In this document: positions 1 through 6,030 of the stretch, piece by piece | Layout of the letters: every line of letters begins with the position of its first letter | Numbering within the stretch: position 1 is the first letter of the stretch | Origin: Pavlovales sp. CCMP2436 | Lineage: Eukaryota > Haptophyta > Pavlovophyceae > Pavlovales | Direction: 5' to 3' | DNA length: 20,432 bases | Assembly: GCA_026770615.1 (NCBI GenBank) | Contig: MU631822.1 | Location: 25,262-45,693 of the forward strand | The notes under the pieces: generated by a model | Seen by the model: only the letters and a program-made list of their open reading frames with translations | Told to the model about the DNA's origin: nothing | Database searches by the model: none | Program-made: the position numbers and the translations under genes

Positions 1-75
<75 letters not shown>
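1..75. repeat. 75-base poly-G run
   Basis: The first 75 bases are all G. The run lies inside what should be the first intron of the minus-strand RPN5 gene, where it would read as poly-C in the sense strand. Shorter G runs of about 8-12 bases occur in the RPB1 introns in the same orientation, so a real C tract is possible. A run this long at a sequence edge may equally be an assembly or base-calling artefact. Confidence 0.9.
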
Positions 76-76
<1 letters not shown>

Positions 77-162
77 GAGCGTGAGCGCGTGCGAGCGTGC
101 GAGCGAGCGTGTCTACGGCCAGCACCGTGGCAGCGGTCGGGGCGGCGGAGCCAGTCGCGCAC

Positions 163-399
163 CTGCTTGAGCTGCGCGCGCCGCTTCGAGATCAGCTGGA
201 TGTTGTCATTGAGCAGCGTCCACTGGCCCGCGTCGTGGCAGATCTTGACGATCGCCACGCACACCTCGGTCGTGCCAGGGATGTCGCCGGAGAGCCGGGC
301 GGTGCGCTCGAGTGCGAGCAGCGCATCAATAGCGTCCTGCACCTGCCCGGCGCGCAGCGCGAGGTCGCGGTTCGCCTCCACCTCCTTCTCGTAGCCCAT
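163..399 (-). CDS. RPN5: 26S proteasome regulatory lid subunit RPN5/PSMD12, first coding exon (partial)
   Basis: The minus strand reads MGYEKEVEANRDLAL, then AGQVQDAIDALLALE, and ends VAIVKIC...LLNDNIQLISKRRAQLKQ. This follows the N-terminal region of PSMD12/Rpn5 closely: helical repeats with a run of the type LLSLEKQ, VVKMC, LLNENI and LSKRRSQLKQ. Rpn5 is a PCI-domain scaffold subunit of the proteasome lid; the PCI domain would lie further along and is outside the window. The exon ends CAG|GTGCGC at 163/162, a good donor directly after LKQ where family similarity stops. The rest of the gene lies beyond the left edge, past the G run. Met at 399 is the best start because it sits just before the conserved region; the frame stays open further upstream, so an earlier start or a further 5' exon cannot be excluded. 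Centrin is divergent, 357 bp away. Confidence 0.85.
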
Positions 400-756
400 G
401 CCGCCGCGCGCTTCGAGCGATACCAGGGCGGCGAGCGCAAGGTAATTTAAAAAGCGAGCGGAGTTTATTGGGCCAGGGAAGGGAGGGTGGTTGTGCCCTC
501 GCCAGGGAGGGAGGGTGGCCCACACGTCCGCAAGCCTTGGGCAACCGGCAGGTCCAGCACAGGGCGGTTCCAGAGGAATATATAAATTATGTGACGCAAG
601 CGTGTTTTTTTGTTGCAAGCAAGCGCGGGCATGCGGCGAGGAGGTGCAACGATTACATATAGTATACGCGGGCGACGCCCCCCCGCGCGCACCCTCCACT
701 CGACTCGCGCATGTGCTTTTTTGCGACCTTCACTTTCACTTTTAAAAACGCTCGAG
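400..756. promoter_or_regulatory. Divergent intergenic region between RPN5 and centrin
   Basis: This is the only space between two divergent genes, so it should hold both promoters. Visible features are TATA-like AT stretches near 577-590 (ATATATAAATTATG) and 653-666, and an imperfect direct repeat of a GCCAGGGAGGGAGGGTGG-like unit at about 471-522. No further gene was seen. Promoter function is inferred from position only. Confidence 0.4.
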
Positions 757-1461
757 ATGGCAGGCGTCTTCGTCTTGGCGGGAGAACTGAGACCCGCGCA
801 GATCCCCGGCCCGCCGCCGGCGGAGCGCGAAGGGGGCGGTGGCCCGCAGATCCACGACCCGTCACCACCAGAGCGCGCGGAAGTTGGCCGGCAGATTTCC
901 GGCCCATTACCGCCGGCGGAGCGCGCGGGGGGCGAGCTCCTAACGCAGGCGCAGCTCTTGCGCGCGCCGCGCACAGGCCCCGTGGCGCCGTCGCACCGGC
1001 GCGACGAGCTCTCAGTGGACGAGCTCGCCGCTGTTGGGGAGGCGTTTCGCCTCTTTGACGCGGCGGGGGCTGGTTCGATCGACTACCTCGAGTTCAAGTG
1101 CTGCCTGCGCGCGCTAGGCTTCGCACTGAGCAAGGAGCAGCTCGCGGCGACGGTAAAAGAGTTCGACCGCGAGTCGGCTGGCCGCGTCTCACGGCGAGCC
1201 TACCTCGAGATCTGCGCGCGCCTCTACACTGATCAGCCGGCGGAGGAGAGACTAGCGGAGACGTTTGCTCTTTTTGACGAAAGCGGCTCCGGCTTCATCA
1301 CGCGCCGCGACCTCAAGCGCATATGCCGCGAGGTGGGCCAGCCGCTCAGCGACGACGAGTGTCAGGCGATGATCGACGAGTTCGACACCGATGCAGATGG
1401 GCGGATCAACCTTGCTGACTTTCGTGCCGTGCTGAGCGAGGCGACGATGAACGGGTTTTGA
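757..1461 (+). CDS. Centrin-like EF-hand protein with a Pro-rich N-terminal extension
   Basis: The product is a 234-residue protein with four EF-hand positions, ordered as in centrin/caltractin (Ca-binding proteins of centrioles, basal bodies and nuclear export complexes). Loops lie at residues 101-112 (DAAGAGSIDYLE), 137-148 (degenerate), 174-185 (DESGSGFITRRD) and 210-221 (DTDADGRINLAD). Hands 1 and 2 lack most acidic ligands. Hands 3 and 4 keep D at positions 1 and 12, so Ca binding is likely confined to the C-terminal lobe. The phrase LRALGF after hand 1 is typical of centrins. Usual centrins are about 170 residues; the extra 80 N-terminal residues contain three Pro-rich repeats of the PPAER type. 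ATG at 757 is the first in-frame ATG; upstream in-frame codons lack a plausible start. It ends TTT TGA. No intron is visible. Alternatives are a calmodulin-like or other EF-hand protein. Confidence 0.8.
   Translation: MAGVFVLAGELRPAQIPGPPPAEREGGGGPQIHDPSPPERAEVGRQISGPLPPAERAGGELLTQAQLLRAPRTGPVAPSHRRDELSVDELAAVGEAFRLFDAAGAGSIDYLEFKCCLRALGFALSKEQLAATVKEFDRESAGRVSRRAYLEICARLYTDQPAEERLAETFALFDESGSGFITRRDLKRICREVGQPLSDDECQAMIDEFDTDADGRINLADFRAVLSEATMNGF
820..935 (+). repeat. Three in-frame repeats in the centrin-like N-terminus
   Basis: Three units of about 45-48 bp encode IPGPPPAEREGGGGPQ, IHDPSPPERAEVGRQ and ISGPLPPAERAGGE. All keep the reading frame. The central unit has diverged, so the expansion is not brand new. 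Confidence 0.7.
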
Positions 1462-1554
1462 ATTTTCGAAAGAGCAGTCCTGACTCTGAAACGTAGGACT
1501 TCACTATAGTACTATTTCAAGCTGGCGTCTGACACTCGTCGTCGCTGATAGCCA

Positions 1555-2257
1555 GATAGGGATTCAAGCTGGCGTCTGACTATCCTTTAAGTTGCGCTGG
1601 TCTGGGCGCTTTGTAATTTATTCCGCTCGAGTCCTCTCATCGTCGTTGGTTCATATTCAATTTCATAACGACGTCACTTTTGCAAGTGAATCCACCGTTC
1701 CAGCAGACTGTCTTCAGCTGCGTGTGTGCTGCTTGACCACCACTGAATTTTTTTACATCGCTGAGTTGCCGAACGCGCCCAGATCTTTGCCTCCTCAGTG
1801 GCTCCTTGCCATGAAAATACTTACAATCAAGCTGCGCCGGCCTCGCCTCATAGACACTCCACCGCCACACCTGAGCCGGCCACACCACAAATGCCAACAC
1901 CAGCCATCATCCCAGTGCCACAAGCAAAGACTGCCCCCAGTGCACCAAATGTGGCCACACCACCCACGCACACACGCACACTGCGCTCATTCGCACGACC
2001 AGTGGAGGCCTGCCAGACCGCCGCATCATCTAGCGCGCTGGCCCCGATCGCTGCCCAGCTTGGGAACACGACAAACAGCAACCAGCAGATCATCTCCCTA
2101 AACGCCCTTGCCCGGGCACACTACCGGAGATCCATCGGCACGCGCGGTGGCGCCCAAGCCAGCGCAGCCGACTAAGGCACGCAGCAGGCAATGGGCGACG
2201 CAGCGCTCAGACCAGCAAAACATTCAGAACAGTCAGACGCCAGCTTGAATCCCTATC
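1555..2257. mobile_element. 703-bp element with perfect 26-bp terminal inverted repeats
   Basis: The arm at 1555-1580 (starting GATAGGGATTCAAGC) is the exact reverse complement of 2232-2257. A partial extra copy of the arm (CAAGCTGGCGTCTGAC) lies just outside, at about 1518-1533. The interior holds a dispersed repeat (1612-1791) and a Pro/Thr-rich open stretch, but no transposase. This suggests a non-autonomous DNA transposon. No convincing target-site duplication was found at the ends. Confidence 0.65.
1612..1791 (+). repeat. Dispersed repeat, copy 1
   Basis: It starts TGTAATTTATTCCGCTCGAG and continues through CATAACGACGTCACTTTTGC, TGAATCCACCGTTCCAGCAG and TACATCGCTGAGTTGCCG. A second copy lies at 11107-11255 in the same orientation and a partial third at 5748-5822. 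It is nested in the 703-bp inverted-repeat element. Coding potential is not evident. Confidence 0.75.
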
Positions 2258-3019
2258 AGTGTATCTACTAAGTGGGAGCAGGCACAGACCCCCGATCCAC
2301 CAACAACGACTATGCCCGCCTTGCTACACAATACCACAACACGCCCACCACGCACACAGAGCCGAACCAAGGTCGCCACACCACAGGGACAGACCCCAGC
2401 TACCCGCAGGCCTAGGCGAAAGCCGGCTACCCCACAGAGGCCAAACCCAACTGCTCTACCGACGCCACGAGCTGCGGCCGCACACACCACAGCAGACGTG
2501 CACATGCCAGCGTCTCACCCGCGCATATTGCGCTCAGCCAAACGCCCACTGGAAGCCAAGCAAACATACACAACACCTATGGTGCTGGAACAGACACAAC
2601 AATCGACAGCGGAACGAAAGCGGACTCGCACGACGCAGCCACCCACAGACAATACAGGGGATCGCGGGCAATAAGAAACCGTCGTGTTAAGAAACTGAGC
2701 CTCGTTTTTTTGCCCTTCAATAGTAATTTTAACCAAATTTTAACCATTGTTTGTATGTAATTTGCTAAGAAACTCAGCCTCAGCCTCGAAACCCGCCGTT
2801 CTTATTGCCCGCGATTCCCTGTAGTGGAACGACCGCCGTCAGAGCCCCACGCCATCGTGTTCTGCGCCCATCCACGCGGCCAAAAGCAGGGCCACAGACC
2901 CGCACACCCCAGCAGCCAGCAGAGGCGCGCCAAAAGCGCAAGAGGGAAGAACAATGCCTCGAAAACACACCCCAACATATTGAGCTCGAGGCCCACCCTC
3001 CTGAGGGGGTGGGGTAGAC
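1894..3019 (+). pseudogene. Broken Pro/Thr/Arg-rich coding-like stretch with three related segments
   Basis: Three separate frames carry related segments. Near 1966-2010 one reads THTRTLRSFARPVEA, near 2515-2560 another reads SHPRILRSAKRPLEA, and near 2849-2890 a third reads PRHRVLRPSTRPKAG. The DNA is also similar between segments (for example TGCGCTCA followed by ACGACCAGTGGAGGCC or ACGCCCACTGGAAGCC). The segments are in different frames and separated by inverted-repeat boundaries and a MITE, so this is not an intact gene. It may be a decayed repeat protein or part of a transposon polyprotein. No catalytic motif was seen. Confidence 0.35.
2653..2823 (+). mobile_element. MITE copy 1 (167 bp, TA flanks)
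   Basis: The ends are CAGGGGATCGCGGGCAATAA at 2655 and the near-perfect complement ending at 2821. TA lies on both sides (2653-2654 and 2822-2823), as expected for a TA target duplication of the Tc1/mariner type. The interior is AT-rich and non-coding. The second copy at 3346-3512 has the same length and opposite orientation. Confidence 0.8.
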
Positions 3020-3042
3020 CAGGACCACAATGAGCCCCCACC

Positions 3043-3077
3043 GTGTGATTCTTGCCTCTCGTGGACAAGAATCACAC
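3043..3077. repeat. Perfect 12-bp hairpin
   Basis: GTGTGATTCTTG at 3043-3054 pairs with CAAGAATCACAC at 3066-3077 across an 11-base loop. It lies between the two MITE copies. Its function is unknown; it could be a small foldback or a transcript terminus. Confidence 0.7.
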
Positions 3078-3079
3078 AG

Positions 3080-3345
3080 TGAGATACAGGCTACCGGAGG
3101 TTATTTGTCTGTTTATGTTGTGCTACAGGTGCGGCACGTGCGCAGGCGAGCTGCATTTTGAGACGAGCGAGAGGCAGCAGCGGCCGGTCAGTGCGTCAGT
3201 CAGAGAGTCGTCGATTGTCGTGTGCCTGATCAGCCTTAGCGGCGGGGACGGTATCCGTGTGCTCTGCAAAGGTCCCTTAATCCGAGTGTTTCTCAACACT
3301 TGGGTCCGGTGGAGACCTGTCAGGGGACGGACGTATTTCTAGACA
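3080..3345. other. Segment between the MITE copies, no recognisable gene
   Basis: A frame is open on the plus strand across this interval, but it has no start in a good context, no recognisable domain, and begins inside the hairpin. I found no structured repeat besides the flanking elements. Confidence 0.4.
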
Positions 3346-3514
3346 CAGGGGATCGCGGGCAATAAGAACGGCGGGTTTTGAGGCCGAGGCTGAGTTTCTT
3401 AGCAAATTACACACGAACAATGGTTAAATTTTGGTTAAAATTACTATAGAAGGTCTAAAAAACGAGGCTCAGTTTCTGAACACGACGGTTTCTTATTGCC
3501 CGCGATCCCGTGTA
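3346..3514 (-). mobile_element. MITE copy 2 (167 bp), inverted relative to copy 1
   Basis: Read on the minus strand, this segment matches copy 1 along its whole length with scattered substitutions (about nine in ten bases by eye). Both ends carry the CAGGGGATCGCGGG type inverted repeat; the right end has one mismatch. TA follows the right end at 3513-3514, while the left flank is CA, so one target dinucleotide may have mutated. Confidence 0.8.
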
Positions 3515-3714
3515 TTTACACACTTGTGGCGCAACCAGATAGAATACCGGTTTTATGATGAGGGGAATATGCGACCGAGATAACGAGGTTTCCAGTCTTT
3601 TCGTCTCAACCTGGTTGCGATCTGGACTTCGCCCGGACTGCGAAACCCAGGGTGCGGCTCGTCAGCTCTCTTCCCGGCGCGGCTCTCTCGCCTCACGCCG
3701 CTCCGAGTCGCCCG

Positions 3715-4208
3715 ATGCAGGCCGTGCAGACCGACCTCGCGCTCGAGCTCGCGTGGCTAGAGCTTGCGCTCGCAGGCGGCGACTACACTGTTTGCCACGA
3801 TCTCCTCGTCGCACGCGCGTCGGTCGAGGCCGAGATGCTGATGTCGCGCGTCAAAGCTTGAGACAGCTCGTCCACTATGATCTCCAAGTTGATCGTGGCG
3901 CAGGAGACCGTGCGCTCGCTCAAGGCCGACCGCGACGCGGCCCTCCTCTCGGTCGCCTCCGTCTCTACTGCCCTCCCCTCTCGTCGCCTGCGCTCCCCGA
4001 CATCCTTTCGCTGCTGCCCGACATCTCTGCGCCGCGTGGCATCTCAGCGCTGCGCAATCCTGCGCGGGTCGAGCTGCCGCGTCACGATTACGCCGCCGCC
4101 GACGACGACGACGACGACGATGACGACGACTATGCCGAGGGCGACAGCGGGGACGATGGCGCCTGGTGGCAGCTCCCGGAGAGGGCGAAATCGCGCGGCC
4201 CTCGGTAA
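3715..4208 (+). pseudogene. Broken coding-like sequence inside the 1.4-kb inverted-repeat element
   Basis: From ATG 3715 one frame reads MQAVQTDLALELAWLELALA and continues to a stop at 3859-3861. The same frame reopens as MISKLIVAQETVRSLKADRD from 3877, with a helical, coiled-coil character. After about 3980 the better sequence is in another frame (ALPDILSLLPDISAPRG, then an acidic run of ten Asp followed by YAEGDSGDD). One stop and one frameshift would therefore be needed to link them. I do not recognise the protein. It may be a captured host gene fragment, or an unrecognised gene with introns. Confidence 0.35.
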
Positions 4209-4424
4209 GCTGATGGCAGACGGCCGCGGCGGCTATCAGCCACGGTGGGCGAGGCTGGTGGGCGCCGCGGCAAGCGTCTCTCGGGGGCAACGGATCTGAG
4301 CCCGGGAGGAAGGCACTGTGTCCGCTCGCTGAACCCTGAGCGCTCGGTCGTGCTGGGCGGGTCGGCGCGCCACTCGGGCGTGCTGGGCGGGTCGGCGCGC
4401 CTCCTACTCGACTTGAGTGCAGAC

Positions 4425-4425
<1 letters not shown>

Positions 4426-4467
<42 letters not shown>

Positions 4468-4469
4468 AG
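4426..4469. repeat. GC-hexamer microsatellite (CCCGCG)n
   Basis: About seven copies of a CGCCCG unit lie inside the 1.4-kb inverted-repeat element. The minus strand would read alternating Ala-Gly or Arg-Gly, so long frames here are low-complexity artefacts. Confidence 0.85.
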
Positions 4470-4970
4470 CCGCCGCCGATACGGCGATCTCTGACATCGG
4501 CACGAGACAAAAACTAATTTTTGGGAACCAGTAACTAATTTTCGATCCCAATAGCTGTCAACTGAGGGGTGCAGTGGTGTAGACGCGTACCCAAGCGAAC
4601 GGATACGAGTCATTCAACAGCGAGCGACGGTTACACCCCCCCCGCCCCCCCCCCACTCAATCCCCCAACCTCCCCACCCACCAAATCCTATCTGGTTACA
4701 AAAAAAAATCTGGACAATGCTAACTGGGTTGGAATCTTGCTGGCAAATCCCATCTGAATAATAAAAAATTGCGCTGCGCGCGCAAAACTCCGGCCTATGT
4801 TGTCCGATGAAGACGATCAGTGGCTCGTTGGACGCGATTCGTCAAGGGCTATCGGCTCCCGTAGCTAACTCAAATCAGGGTGGCGTGAAATAAAACCGGT
4901 ATTCTATCTGGTTGCGCCACACTAAAAACTTTTGGCGCGAAAAAGTTAGTTACAGTAGCGAGCGCCGGTG

Positions 4971-5669
4971 ATGGCGGCGATGACCTCCGTCGGCGTGCCC
5001 CACTTTGTCACGGGCGCGTTCGTACCACATCGCAAGTTCCTCGCAGACAAAGAATACGGCGAGGCGCTCGACTCTATCGTGAAGGGCTGCACCGACCTGC
5101 TCGTCACCTCTGCGGACGGCAGTCGCGTGCTGCTGGGTAAGCGGAACGTCCACCCGCAGCCCGACTGGTGGTTCATCGGCGGGCGGATGATGCCTGGAGA
5201 CACGCCAGCGACACCGTCCGCGCGCATCCTGAAGCGAGAGCTAGGTCTCGAGGTCGGGCCAGAGCGAATCCGCTTCGTGTGTGCCACGACGCTCGTGTGG
5301 GCTATGCGTGTGCAGGACCCGGCGACCAACGGCACGTGCGACGTGCAGCTCGTGCTCACCACGCGTCTATCCGCCGATGAGGCCGGGCGCGTGAAGCTCG
5401 ACGCGCAGGAGTACACGACGTCGGAGTGGCTCCCGGTCGAGGCTGTTGCGAACGCCGCAGAGTCGAAGTACCACCCGGCCCTAAGAAACGCGTGCCGCGA
5501 GCTGCTCGTGTGCGGCGCGGAGGAGCGGCTACGTACGGCCGCCCAGCTCTCGCCGTCCGCTGAGGCGGACGCAACGCTGGCCGCGATCGCGCGCGAGATG
5601 GTCACGCTGCAGCAGAAGTCGCCCGCCGGGCGCAGTGCGTACGTGCTGAAGAGTGGAGCTCGCATATGA
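4971..5669 (+). CDS. Nudix hydrolase, GDP-mannose-hydrolase-like box
   Basis: The product is a 232-residue single-exon protein. The Nudix region is at about residues 65-96: PDWWFIGG, RMMPGD, then TPSARILKRELGLEVG. The spacing from GG to RELG, and an Ala/Leu-Gly in place of the usual REUxEExGU glutamates, resembles GDP-mannose mannosyl hydrolases rather than the standard MutT box. Asp77 replaces the first conserved Glu. Nudix enzymes cleave nucleoside diphosphates linked to another group; the substrate here is not predictable. The start is ATG 4971 (a second ATG lies 9 bases on). A preceding in-frame GTG is not a likely start in a eukaryote. The stop is TGA 5667-5669. The promoter region abuts the right end of the 1.4-kb inverted-repeat element. 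It is convergent with KRI1. Confidence 0.85.
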   Translation: MAAMTSVGVPHFVTGAFVPHRKFLADKEYGEALDSIVKGCTDLLVTSADGSRVLLGKRNVHPQPDWWFIGGRMMPGDTPATPSARILKRELGLEVGPERIRFVCATTLVWAMRVQDPATNGTCDVQLVLTTRLSADEAGRVKLDAQEYTTSEWLPVEAVANAAESKYHPALRNACRELLVCGAEERLRTAAQLSPSAEADATLAAIAREMVTLQQKSPAGRSAYVLKSGARI

Positions 5670-6030
5670 GGGTGCCGTCGACGTGGTGCTTGACTGTTGA
5701 CCTTGCCCCCCCTGTATCGGCGGCCGGCGACGAGGCTCTATATCTATATAATTTATTCCGATCGAGTCCTCTCACGTGCATCATGGGACAGGCCGGGACT
5801 GTTGTAAACGTCGTCACGAAGTTAGTTATTTACTTCGAATTTGAAAATATTTAAATATGATTTATATTTTATTATCAACTAATTATAGTCCAGACCGCCA
5901 GGCCAAAAATCTCCTTAAGATATATATATGCCCAGAACTTTATAGACATCCTCAAGCCACGCGGCAGGGACTCTTATAAAATTACTCGTATTAAATGGGT
6001 CGTAATGATCCGGCCCCAAACCTGCGCGAG
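5670..6030. other. Convergent intergenic region between Nudix and KRI1
   Basis: This 361-bp stretch holds both 3' flanks. It contains a partial copy of the dispersed repeat (5748-5822) and an AT-rich section (about 5820-5935) with TTTGAAAATATTTAAATATG and a TA run. No gene was seen. Confidence 0.6.
5748..5822 (+). repeat. Dispersed repeat, partial copy 3
   Basis: ATAATTTATTCCG, then TCGAGTCCTCTCA at 5748-5774 match the start of the copies at 1612 and 11107. A weaker match, AACGTCGTCACGAAGTTA, follows. The remainder is diverged or absent. Confidence 0.55.

Larger units (their letters stand above)
3525..4921. mobile_element. 1.4-kb element with perfect 32-bp terminal inverted repeats
   Basis: Bases 3525-3556 (TGTGGCGCAACCAGATAGAA onward) are the exact reverse complement of 4890-4921. 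The left end abuts MITE copy 2 within about 10 bp, and the right end lies 49 bp before the Nudix start codon. The interior has GC-rich, host-like coding sequence in broken frames, a poly-Asp tract and a CCCGCG microsatellite, but no transposase. It looks like a non-autonomous DNA transposon that may have picked up part of a host gene. Target-site duplication is unclear (possibly ACT). Confidence 0.75.

Noticed and set aside
1..75. Telomere at the left edge
   Set aside because: A pure G run has no telomeric repeat unit, and it lies within a gene's expected intron.
3757..4551. Minus-strand 264-codon frame with Ala-Gly and Arg repeats
   Set aside because: It is driven by the CCCGCG and GAC repeats inside the 1.4-kb element; no domain is visible.
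4946..5665. Minus-strand 239-codon frame
   Set aside because: It is antisense to the Nudix gene, which has a clear Nudix box.
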